This document shows, one piece after another, positions 1-5,182 of a stretch of DNA of 5,207 bases (the stretch's first letter is position 1; each line of letters begins with the position of its first letter). A program made the translations under genes and the position numbers. This stretch comes from an uncultured Oscillospiraceae bacterium. GTDB taxonomy: Bacteria > Bacillota > Clostridia > Oscillospirales > Acutalibacteraceae. The notes below the pieces were generated by a model. That model saw only the letters and a list, made by a program, of their open reading frames with translations. It searched no databases and was not told the DNA's origin. The DNA is taken from the NCBI GenBank assembly GCA_900547095.1, contig URFG01000022.1, forward strand, positions 1 through 5,207, given 5' to 3'.

Positions 1-463
1 CATACTTCGCTGTATAACTGTCCAGTGTATGACCGATAATGCTTTCTGCGTTAGCAAGGAGATCATCTGTATACTGCATAGCTCTTGTTCTTAAATCGTT
101 AGCTTCTGTTGTAGCTGAATCTAAAATCCCCTGAGCTTCTGCCTGAGCCTGTTCAATAATCTGGTTTGCTTCTTCGTAAGCTTTCTGCATAATTTCATGT
201 TCGCTTACAAGTTGATTAATATGAGCTGTAGCTTCTGAAACCATAGCTTCTGCTCGTTCTTTGGCATCATTTAAGATAGCATCCTTATTAGCAATAATCT
301 TCTGATACTTCTTAATTTCATCCGGTGTTCTAAGCCTAAGTTCTGCCAACAATTCATCAATGTCATCTTTATTTACGATAATCTTTGATGTTGATAATGG
401 CTGAAATTTACAATTATCAATATATTCCTCTATCTCTGTAATAATCTGTTCAATCTTACTCAT
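1..463 (-). CDS. Partial coiled-coil protein, V-ATPase subunit H / F0 subunit b-like (C-terminus off the left edge)
   Basis: An open frame runs from ATG at 463 to the window edge: 154 complete codons with no stop, so the 3' end is missing. The protein starts MSKIEQIITEIEEYIDNCKF. Residues 1-50 hold a short helical segment and the phrase LRLRTPDEIKKYQKII. Residues about 50-128 are rich in Ala, Glu and Gln with heptad-like spacing (AKERAEAMVSEA, EEANQIIEQAQAEAQ), which indicates a long coiled coil. No signal peptide or membrane segment is visible. It resembles, from memory, a Lachnospiraceae family labelled 'ATPase' or 'V-type ATPase subunit H', often encoded near coaD; its function is not established, and the coiled coil alone would also fit other stalk or DivIVA-like proteins. 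The start is supported by AAAGGAG at 476-470, which overlaps the stop of remB. Codon choice is unlike the rest of the window: all 10 Thr are ACA, 15 of 19 Ile are ATT, and 7 of 11 Lys are AAG. Confidence 0.8.
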   Translation of the reverse strand, partial: MSKIEQIITEIEEYIDNCKFQPLSTSKIIVNKDDIDELLAELRLRTPDEIKKYQKIIANKDAILNDAKERAEAMVSEATAHINQLVSEHEIMQKAYEEANQIIEQAQAEAQGILDSATTEANDLRTRAMQYTDDLLANAESIIGHTLDSYTAKY

Positions 464-469
464 TTTTTT

Positions 470-476
470 CTCCTTT
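470..476 (-). promoter_or_regulatory. Ribosome binding site of the partial coiled-coil gene, overlapping the remB stop
   Basis: AAAGGAG lies 6 nt before the ATG at 463. Its first bases are part of the remB TAA stop (477-475), so translation of the two genes would be coupled if the junction is real. Confidence 0.7.
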
Positions 477-720
477 AAAACCGCTTTTCAAGCGTTTGCG
501 CCGAAAGCTGAGATAAATAAACTTTATTTTTATATTTCTTTGCCGAACATACTATAAATGATTTCGGAAGATCGGTGCACGAAGAGATAACTTCTTTTCT
601 TTTTTCGCTTAAATTAAGATAATCTCTTGTTTTTTTCGATATCGTTGCAGTATCGAGATCGAAAATTCCCACTATTTCATCCTGTCTTATCACCGTTGCG
701 TTGCCGATATGAAGATACAT
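475..720 (-). CDS. remB: Extracellular matrix regulator RemB family (DUF370)
   Basis: The 81-aa protein starts MYLHIGNATVIRQDEIVGIFDLDTATISKKTRDYL, which is the hallmark N-terminus of DUF370/RemB (formerly YaaB): an MY(L/I)HIG start, then an IFD(L/I)(D/E)T motif and a TR-(D/E)-(Y/F)-L segment. The C-terminal part (SFIVCSAKKYKNKVYLSQLS) fits the same small all-beta fold. In Bacillus subtilis, RemB is encoded between recF and gyrB and, with RemA, is needed for biofilm matrix gene expression; its molecular action is less clear than that of the DNA-binding RemA. Its ATG at 720-718 shares one base with the recF stop (TAATG), so it is translationally coupled; GGAG at 737-734 is a slightly distant ribosome site. 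Codon use (8 of 10 Lys AAA, ATA-rich Ile) matches recF. The role in this organism is inferred from family and position. Confidence 0.88.
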   Translation of the reverse strand: MYLHIGNATVIRQDEIVGIFDLDTATISKKTRDYLNLSEKRKEVISSCTDLPKSFIVCSAKKYKNKVYLSQLSAQTLEKRF

Positions 721-1787
721 TATATTTCTATCGCTCCGTCTTTAATTTTGAATATTTTTCCGGATTTAAGCTGTTCCGTGTTATTAGGATCGCAGCAGGT
801 TATAAATGACTGCATATCCTTTATATGATTTAAAATATAATTCTGTCTTGATAAATCAAGCTCGCTCATAACGTCGTCAAGCAGGCATATCGGCTTTTCG
901 CCTGTTATCTGCTTTATAACTTCCGACTGCGCAAGCTTAAGGGTGAGCGCCACGCTCCGCTTTTGCCCCTGCGAGCCGAAGTTTCTCACATTTATTCCGT
1001 TTAAGAAAAATGCAAGCTCATCTCTGTGAGGACCCACGGAGGTAACCCCCGAATACATATCCTCATTTCTTGAATTTCTAAGTTTTTCGCTTAAAAGATC
1101 CTTTTCACAGCTTAAAATATATTTAAATGATATATTTTCTCTGCCCTTTGATAATCCCGAATAAATTTCCGGCACAAAGGTTTCAAGAGTTTTTATATAT
1201 TCTTTTCTGTAGTTTATTATCTTTTCGCCGCTGCTTGCTAACTCTTTTTCAAAAACATCAAGCATAACGGATAGCGTTTTATCATATTTATATTCTTTTA
1301 TTATCCTGTTTCTTTGGATAATTGCCCTTGAATATGATCTTAATATTTCAATATAATTAGGATAAAGCTGGCCTATCGCAGTGTCTAAAAATTTTCGTCT
1401 GTAACTCGGCCCGTCTGTTATAAGCGATAAATCGGACGGCGAAAAAACCACCGCAGTGAAATTTCCCGCAAGCTTTGAGGCGGAGGATAGTTTTTTAGAA
1501 TTAAAATAAGCGCAGCGAGTGTCCGTAAATATCATTTCAGCGGTATTTAAAACGCCTCGAAACTCATAATCCGCTCTCGTTTTTCCTTTTTCGCACCCGA
1601 ATTTAACAAACGCGGAGTCTTTCGCATTTCTAAAACTTTTTGCCCCGGTAAAAAGCCATAAAGCCTCTATTATATTTGTTTTTCCGTGCGCATTTTCACC
1701 GAATATCACATTCATTTTTTTATCCGGCTCAAATTCAAGAGCGCTTATATTTCTGAAATTAACGCAGCAAAAATTCTTAATCTGCAT
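720..1787 (-). CDS. recF: DNA replication and repair protein RecF
   Basis: The 355-aa SMC-like ABC ATPase has the usual RecF length (about 360-375). The Walker A motif is GENAHGKT at residues 30-37, with His where many family members have Gln. A family motif SVGPHRDEL is at residues 250-258, the ABC signature region GSQGQKRS at 271-278, and Walker B ICLLDDVMSELD at 300-311. The N-terminal MQIKNFCCVNFRNI matches the RecF opening beta strand. RecF binds ATP and gapped DNA and, with RecO and RecR, helps load RecA at stalled forks and single-strand gaps. It is third in the dnaN operon; its ATG lies inside yaaA (11-nt overlap), with an AAGGAA ribosome site at 1805-1800, 12 nt upstream. The TAA stop shares a base with the remB start. 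All nucleotide-binding motifs are intact, so it should be functional. Confidence 0.97.
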   Translation of the reverse strand: MQIKNFCCVNFRNISALEFEPDKKMNVIFGENAHGKTNIIEALWLFTGAKSFRNAKDSAFVKFGCEKGKTRADYEFRGVLNTAEMIFTDTRCAYFNSKKLSSASKLAGNFTAVVFSPSDLSLITDGPSYRRKFLDTAIGQLYPNYIEILRSYSRAIIQRNRIIKEYKYDKTLSVMLDVFEKELASSGEKIINYRKEYIKTLETFVPEIYSGLSKGRENISFKYILSCEKDLLSEKLRNSRNEDMYSGVTSVGPHRDELAFFLNGINVRNFGSQGQKRSVALTLKLAQSEVIKQITGEKPICLLDDVMSELDLSRQNYILNHIKDMQSFITCCDPNNTEQLKSGKIFKIKDGAIEI

Positions 1788-1998
1788 TTTCTATAATAAT
1801 TCCTTTTGAATATATTTCAGCCGTATCTCCCGCGCGGAGTTTTTTCCCGCGCATTAAGCAAACCTCGCCGTTAACCTTTACTTCGCCGTTTACTATAGCG
1901 GATTTAGCTTCTCCGCCGGTATAAACCAATCCTGCAAATTTAAGCGCGCTGTCAAGCTTTATATATTCGGTGTTTATTTTTATCTTTTCGTATGTCAT
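1777..1998 (-). CDS. yaaA: S4 domain protein YaaA (RNA-binding)
   Basis: The 73-aa protein is almost entirely an S4 RNA-binding domain (residues about 13-65): YIKLDSALKFAGLVYTGGEAK, then an IVNGEVKVNGEV strand-turn and RGKKLRAGDTAEI. These match the YaaA pattern of 'IKLDxxLKxxGLxxTGGEAKxxIxxGxVxVNGExxxRRGKKLRxGD'. This small protein sits between dnaN and recF in most Firmicutes. It is thought to act in RNA or ribosome metabolism because of its fold; its placement with replication genes is not explained by known biochemistry. The ATG overlaps the dnaN TGA by 4 nt (ATGA). GAGG at 2010-2007, inside the last codons of dnaN, gives an 8-nt spacing, which supports this start. Residue 18 onward has SALKFAG where most relatives carry a bulkier residue after Asp, a minor change. 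Confidence 0.92.
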   Translation of the reverse strand: MTYEKIKINTEYIKLDSALKFAGLVYTGGEAKSAIVNGEVKVNGEVCLMRGKKLRAGDTAEIYSKGIIIENAD

Positions 1999-3104
1999 TT
2001 TTTAAGCCTCATCGGCATTACAAGATAAAGGAAATCTTTATTGTTTTCGTCTGCCGATCTTATAAGCACTCCGGAATTTTCACCGCTGAAAGTGAGCGTT
2101 ATCTCATTTGAGCTGCAAACCTTTAAAGCGTCTAAGAAATATCTTGAATTCATTCCTATTTCAAAAGGATCGCCCTCTAATTCAACATTTATTTTCTCGG
2201 AGGATTTTCCTAATGCGGTGGTGCAGTTGAGAGTTAATTTATTTTTTTCAAATGCACAGCGCACAGGTGTTGATAAAGTATCGTTAATAATTATTGATAC
2301 GCATTCAAGCGTGCTTACAAGCTCGTTTAAATTAAGAGTTGCTTTCTGCTTGAATTCCGTCGGGATAATTTTCTCGTAATTAACAAATTCACCCTCTAAA
2401 AGGCGGGAAATAAACACATATCCGTTAACAGAAAAAGAAATAAGTCTTTTTCCGACTGTTATTTCTATTTCTTCGCTGTTTTCATCAATAAGCTTTGAAA
2501 ACTCGCTGACAGCTTTACCTGCGGCAACGAATTCTATATCCTCGCAGTTTTCCACCTTTTCCCTGCGGATAGCGAGCCTGAAGCCGTCAATGGTTACAAA
2601 CTGAAGAATATTGTTTTTAACAGAGATATTGATACCCGTAAGAATAGGTCTTGTTCCCTCTATCTGCGCTACCGCAAATATCGTTCCTTTTACCATATTT
2701 GAGAAAAGCTCGCTTTGAATTTTAAGCTTTGCTCCGTCTTCCACACTCGGTATCTCGGGAAAATCTCCTGCAGCCATTCCCATAATATCGAATACGGCTT
2801 CATTGCACCTTATATGGCACATAAGTCTGTCGTCGCTCTCTATTTCCACCTGAGGACCGTTTAACTTTCTTATGATGTTTGCAAGGAGATTTGCGCTTAT
2901 AACGATTTCTCCGCTTTCAGCGCAGTTAGCATAAATTTCCTTTTGCATACCCATTTCAAGATTATAAGAACTGAGCTTTAATGAGCCGGGCTCAGCCGAA
3001 AGCAAAATACCCTCCAAAACAGGAAGAGAGGTTTTGTTTCCGACTACTTTTTGTAGTCTGCTTATAGCCTCCAAAAAAGCTGAACGCTCAACGGTGAATT
3101 TCAT
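1995..3104 (-). CDS. dnaN: DNA polymerase III beta subunit (sliding clamp)
   Basis: The 369-aa protein has the family's usual length (about 365-380) and its three-domain clamp layout, with domains at roughly 1-125, 126-245 and 246-369. Recognisable family segments are the N-terminus MKFTVERSAFLEAISRLQKVV with TSLPVLEGILL, the middle TRPILTGINI and TIDGFRLA segments, and the C-terminus ending LYLVMPMRLKK, which resembles the usual YLxxP(M/V)R end next to the partner-binding pocket. As a head-to-tail dimer it would encircle DNA and tether the replicative polymerase and many repair factors through their clamp-binding motifs. The start at 3104 is set by a strong GGAGG at 3116-3112 with a 7-nt spacer. 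It is the first gene of the dnaN-yaaA-recF-remB operon, 229 bp from dnaA. The protein looks complete and ordinary. Confidence 0.97.
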   Translation of the reverse strand: MKFTVERSAFLEAISRLQKVVGNKTSLPVLEGILLSAEPGSLKLSSYNLEMGMQKEIYANCAESGEIVISANLLANIIRKLNGPQVEIESDDRLMCHIRCNEAVFDIMGMAAGDFPEIPSVEDGAKLKIQSELFSNMVKGTIFAVAQIEGTRPILTGINISVKNNILQFVTIDGFRLAIRREKVENCEDIEFVAAGKAVSEFSKLIDENSEEIEITVGKRLISFSVNGYVFISRLLEGEFVNYEKIIPTEFKQKATLNLNELVSTLECVSIIINDTLSTPVRCAFEKNKLTLNCTTALGKSSEKINVELEGDPFEIGMNSRYFLDALKVCSSNEITLTFSGENSGVLIRSADENNKDFLYLVMPMRLKK

Positions 3105-3162
3105 ATTTTTTCCTCCAAAACGAATTTTTTCTATATAAAGAATAAAATAAAATAACAGTAGA

Positions 3163-3168
3163 AGTATA
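3163..3168 (-). promoter_or_regulatory. Possible dnaN promoter -10 element
   Basis: TATACT on the minus strand lies about 60 bp before the dnaN ATG. The upstream region at -35 spacing (GGTTTT or GTTTTT) matches the consensus poorly, so this is only a candidate. A start about 7 nt downstream would give a leader of roughly 50 nt, ending with the GGAGG ribosome site. Confidence 0.3.
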
Positions 3169-3272
3169 CTCGGTTAAAACAGTTAAAAACCCGTGTTTTT
3201 ATTTTAAATATGGGAAAAATTACCTTGAATATTTTTGTTTATAATATCTTGATAACTTTAATAACCGTTAAC

Positions 3273-3281
3273 TTATCCACA
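3273..3281 (+). promoter_or_regulatory. DnaA box (perfect consensus)
   Basis: TTATCCACA is identical to the bacterial DnaA-box consensus. It lies in the dnaA-dnaN spacer and faces the box at 3319-3327, with 37 bp between them. The adjacent DNA on its left is AT-rich, as expected next to an unwinding element. Confidence 0.85.
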
Positions 3282-3318
3282 CAGTGTTAAAAACGAATAT
3301 GATAATTAACCTTAAAAG

Positions 3319-3327
3319 TGTGGATAA
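3319..3327 (-). promoter_or_regulatory. DnaA box (perfect consensus, reverse)
   Basis: TGTGGATAA on the plus strand is TTATCCACA on the minus strand, starting 6 bp after the dnaA stop codon. It sits inside a small inverted repeat, AAAAGT (3314-3319) and ACTTTT (3327-3332). Confidence 0.85.
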
Positions 3328-3333
3328 CTTTTA

Positions 3334-4668
3334 TCAGGTCATACCCTTTAAATTGTTTATAATATCATCTACCATTTCTTTTTCATAAGGCTTGTCCGCC
3401 AAGAATTTTTCTATCTGGTGGACATTATACAGCACGGTCGTATGATCTCTTCCGAAAGCCTCGCCTATCTGCTTGAAAGAGAGTCCCGTAGTCTGCCGTG
3501 CGATATACATTGCAACCTGGCGCGCGAGCGCTAAAGACTGCGTTCTTTTAAGAGATAAAATATCGTCTTCCGAAACATTGTAGGTCCGCGCTACTTCGAC
3601 GATTATCGTTTCTATCTTGATAGGCTCGGGCTTCGAGTCGTTTATAACGTCTTTAATGAAATTCTGCACCGCCGTAACAGCAGGCATTTTCTTTTCCATA
3701 TTTACATAGGCCTGGATTTTTTTGACCACGCCCTCAAGCTGCCTGGTATTCACTTTTATATGCTCGGCTATGTAATATACCAGTTGATCGTCAAGTATAA
3801 GTCCCGCCTGCTCGCCTTTTTTGCGGATAATTCCCACGCGCGTTTCAAAGTCGGGGGAGGAGATGTCCGCAAAAAGACCGGCTGAAAGCCTTGATCTTAT
3901 TCGTTCGTCAAGAGTTTTGATTTCTTTAAGCGGTCTGTCGAGAGTTACGACTATTTGCTTGTTGTTCTGATAAAGAGTGTTAAAGGTGTTGAAAAACTCT
4001 TCCTGCGTCGTTTCCTTTCCGGCAATAAAGTGGATATCGTCTATCAGCAAAACATCGATATCGCGGTATTTCTTATGAAAGCTGTCCATAGCCGTAAGTC
4101 CGAGCTTACCTTTTTGGAGAGCCGAGATAAGCTGATTTGTAAAATCTTCGCTTCTTATATAGACAATTTTCTTCCGCGGAAATTTTTTCTTTATATGGTT
4201 TTTAATCGCGAGCATAAGGTGGGTTTTTCCCACTCCCGAAGGTCCGTAGATAGTCAGCGGATTGTAAACTATCCTGTCGTTATCCGCAACGGCTATTGAG
4301 GCGGCGTAAGCAAACCTGTTAGAGGGTCCCTCAATAAAATTATCAAATGTGAAAAAATCCTCAAAGGTGAGCCCCTCGCTGTAAAGCTCGGCGTTAATTA
4401 TATCGGTTTCTTCCGATTCGAAAATAATATGGGGCTTTAAATCGATTCCCATAATGGTTTTAATAGATTCTGCCAAAAGTGCGGTGTAATTTTCCTCCAC
4501 CTGGTCGCGCATAAGCTCGTTGTTAATAGATAAAACAAAGGCACCGTTAACGATCCTTACAGGCTTAAGGTCTTTTAAAAAGCAGTCAAACGCGACCGCC
4601 GAAACCTTTTTCTTGCATTCGTCACACACGGCTTCCCAAATTCCGTCAAGCGAGTTCTGATTCATCAT
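3334..4668 (-). CDS. dnaA: Chromosomal replication initiator protein DnaA
   Basis: The 444-aa AAA+ initiator matches the family length (about 440-470). Domain I (about 1-84, helicase-loading and self-association) starts LDGIWEAVCDECKKKVSAVAFDCFL. A short linker (about 85-104) follows. The AAA+ core (about 105-325) has Walker A GPSGVGKT at 142-149, Walker B VLLIDDIHF at 206-214, sensor I TLDRPLKEI at 242-250, and the arginine-finger region DERIRSRLSAGL with R260. Domain IV (about 345-444) carries the DNA-binding helix-turn-helix ending AFGRDHTTV at 404-412. ATP-bound DnaA binds DnaA boxes and melts oriC. Sensor I is usually TSDRPPKEI, the finger region usually SRF(E/G)WGL, and the helix usually FGGRDHTTV; these differences look like lineage variants, with catalytic residues intact. 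A start at 4668 is preferred over 4665 because GAGG at 4683-4680 is 11 nt away. Its promoter contains a DnaA box, pointing to autoregulation. Confidence 0.98.
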   Translation of the reverse strand: MMNQNSLDGIWEAVCDECKKKVSAVAFDCFLKDLKPVRIVNGAFVLSINNELMRDQVEENYTALLAESIKTIMGIDLKPHIIFESEETDIINAELYSEGLTFEDFFTFDNFIEGPSNRFAYAASIAVADNDRIVYNPLTIYGPSGVGKTHLMLAIKNHIKKKFPRKKIVYIRSEDFTNQLISALQKGKLGLTAMDSFHKKYRDIDVLLIDDIHFIAGKETTQEEFFNTFNTLYQNNKQIVVTLDRPLKEIKTLDERIRSRLSAGLFADISSPDFETRVGIIRKKGEQAGLILDDQLVYYIAEHIKVNTRQLEGVVKKIQAYVNMEKKMPAVTAVQNFIKDVINDSKPEPIKIETIIVEVARTYNVSEDDILSLKRTQSLALARQVAMYIARQTTGLSFKQIGEAFGRDHTTVLYNVHQIEKFLADKPYEKEMVDDIINNLKGMT

Positions 4669-4691
4669 CCGTTTTTCATCCTCATAAATAT

Positions 4692-4709
4692 ATATTATAT
4701 ATATAATAT
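4692..4709. repeat. 18-bp perfect A/T palindrome in the dnaA leader
   Basis: ATATTATATATATAATAT reads the same on both strands, inside an unbroken run of 26 A/T bases (4684-4709) just upstream of the dnaA ribosome site. It could be an extra easily melted segment on the dnaA side of a bipartite origin, or a weak leader hairpin. Low-complexity AT sequence makes such palindromes likely by chance, so no function is claimed. Confidence 0.6.
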
Positions 4710-4731
4710 CTAAAGATAATATTACCTATAT

Positions 4732-4760
4732 AGTATATCATAACTTATCCACCTTTTCAA
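4732..4760 (-). promoter_or_regulatory. dnaA promoter (sigma-A type, extended -10)
   Basis: On the minus strand, TTGAAA (4760-4755) and TATACT (4737-4732) are separated by exactly 17 bp, and a TGA just before the -10 forms an extended -10. The predicted transcript start is near 4725, giving a leader of about 57 nt. The spacer contains the near-consensus DnaA box at 4745-4753. Confidence 0.8.
4745..4753 (+). promoter_or_regulatory. DnaA box inside the dnaA promoter
   Basis: TTATCCACC has one mismatch to the TTATCCACA consensus, at the last base. It lies between the -35 and -10 of the dnaA promoter, where bound DnaA would block RNA polymerase. It is the only clear box upstream of dnaA in this window. 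Confidence 0.7.
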
Positions 4761-4806
4761 CAACAATAATTGCAAAAATTAAATTCGTGCAAAACCAATA
4801 TCGGTG

Positions 4807-4835
4807 TTGACATTTAATTTTATTTATGATAAAAT
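4807..4835 (+). promoter_or_regulatory. Promoter of the tRNA-Ser gene
   Basis: A perfect -35 TTGACA (4807-4812), a 17-bp spacer and TAAAAT (4830-4835) lie 13 bp before the tRNA, so transcription would begin about 7 nt before the mature 5' end. It is divergent from the dnaA promoter, with 46 bp between the two -35 boxes. Confidence 0.85.
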
Positions 4836-4848
4836 AATTCAGTCGCAC

Positions 4849-4937
4849 GGAGAGGTATCGAAGCGGTCATAACGAGGCGGTCTTGAAAACCGTTTGGCAG
4901 CAATGCCACATGGGTTCGAATCCCATCCTCTCCGCCA
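4849..4937 (+). tRNA. tRNA-Ser (anticodon UGA)
   Basis: The 89-nt gene folds as a class II tRNA. The acceptor stem is GGAGAGG (4849-4855) with CCTCTCC (4927-4933), followed by discriminator G and an encoded CCA (4935-4937). The D stem is TCG/CGA, the anticodon stem GCGGT/ACCGT (one G-U pair) with loop CTTGAAA, anticodon TGA at 4884-4886. The long variable arm is TGGCA/TGCCA with a GCAA loop, and the T arm is ATGGG/CCCAT with loop TTCGAAT. The G discriminator and long variable arm mark a serine tRNA, which would read UCN codons, chiefly UCA. No hairpin-plus-T-run terminator follows; transcription may continue into the repeat region to the right. Confidence 0.97.
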
Positions 4938-4949
4938 TTTAATTGTATG

Positions 4950-5004
4950 TTTTTCGGTCACTGCAAGAGGGCACGCCGAGGAACCTATTAAATAAAACAG
5001 CAAC
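4950..5004 (+). repeat. 55-bp exact direct repeat, copy 1
   Basis: These 55 bases, from TTTTTCGGTCACTGCAAGAG to the end at CAGCAAC, are identical to 5153-5207. The preceding bases differ (ATG here, ACA before copy 2). It begins 12 bp after the tRNA CCA. Unlike copy 2 it lacks the complementary left arm (5122-5131), so it cannot form the same hairpin. Confidence 0.97.
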
Positions 5005-5038
5005 AAATAAATATAAAAATATAACAAATCACAAATTC

Positions 5039-5064
5039 GGAGTAGTACTCAAGTTGGTGACGGG
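5039..5064 (+). pseudogene. tRNA-Ser-like 5' fragment (acceptor and D arm only)
   Basis: Twenty-six bases read like the 5' part of a second bacterial serine tRNA: GGAGTAG as acceptor strand, TA, then CTC, a D loop AAGTTGGTGAC, and GGG that can pair with CTC through one G-U. The similarity ends there: no anticodon arm, variable arm, T arm or CTACTCC acceptor partner follows before the window ends. It may be a truncated tRNA remnant, part of the repeat, or a coincidence; GAGTAGTACTC is itself a near-palindrome. Confidence 0.45.
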
Positions 5065-5108
5065 CAATCCGTCCGAGCGCATCCTGCGGATGATACAGCG
5101 AGGACTGA

Positions 5109-5182
5109 TTGGCGCAGCAGTCGAAAAATGTCCGCGCTCCAAGCGGATAACATTTTTCGGTCACTGCAAGAGGGCACGCCGA
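5109..5182 (+). ncRNA. Long imperfect hairpin, candidate structured RNA or palindromic repeat
   Basis: Four helices nest in order: TTGGCG (5109-5114) with CGCCGA (5177-5182, one G-U), GCAGT (5117-5121) with ACTGC (5163-5167), CGAAAAATGT (5122-5131) with ACATTTTTCG (5150-5159), and CCGC (5132-5135) with GCGG (5143-5146). The loop is GCTCCAA and there are bulges ATA (5147-5149) and GTC (5160-5162). I do not recognise it as 6S RNA, SRP RNA, RNase P RNA, tmRNA or a known riboswitch. Because both DNA strands fold, it could equally be a palindromic mobile repeat. Transcription from the tRNA promoter is possible. Confidence 0.4.

Larger units (their letters stand above)
3105..3333. other. dnaA-dnaN spacer, likely oriC with duplex unwinding region
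   Basis: These 229 bp hold no credible gene. Two 9-mers identical to TTATCCACA face each other on the dnaA side (3273-3281 plus, 3319-3327 minus). Towards dnaN comes a very AT-rich tract (about 3124-3270). In B. subtilis the unwinding site lies between dnaA and dnaN, with boxes on the dnaA side and AT-rich DNA towards dnaN, the same order as here. No intrinsic terminator with a GC-rich stem follows dnaA, so some read-through into dnaN is possible. The oriC assignment is inferred from context and boxes. Confidence 0.7.
4950..5152. repeat. 203-bp unit of a probable tandem or dispersed repeat
   Basis: The distance between the two identical 55-mers is 203 bp, and the second copy is cut by the end of the sequence. 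The unit has an AT-rich part (about 4987-5037), a tRNA-Ser-like fragment (5039-5064) and a GC-richer structured part (about 5060-5152). Open frames across it, on both strands, are composed of translated repeat and antisense tRNA and are not believable genes. This 270-bp stretch from 4938 to 5207 holds no recognised protein gene. Confidence 0.6.

Noticed and set aside
627..809. Plus-strand frame of 60 codons opposite remB and recF
   Set aside because: It lies antisense to two well-supported genes, with no recognisable product.
2041..2379. Plus-strand frame of 112 codons opposite dnaN
   Set aside because: It is a shadow of dnaN codons and has no family resemblance.
3184..3201. Inverted repeat TAAAAAC / GTTTTTA with a CCGT loop, considered as a terminator
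   Set aside because: The stem has only one G-C pair and no T-run placed as a terminator needs; it is probably a by-product of AT-rich sequence.
3251..3272. Possible DnaA-trio (repeated TA-purine triplets) next to the box at 3273
   Set aside because: Only TAATAA is visible, separated from the box by CCGTTAAC; two triplets are too few to claim a basal unwinding element.
3314..3332. Inverted repeat AAAAGT / ACTTTT around a DnaA box, considered as the dnaA terminator
   Set aside because: The stem is short and AT-rich; no intrinsic terminator can be supported here.
3955..4299. Plus-strand frame of 114 codons opposite the dnaA AAA+ region
   Set aside because: It is antisense to a conserved gene and has no recognisable motifs.
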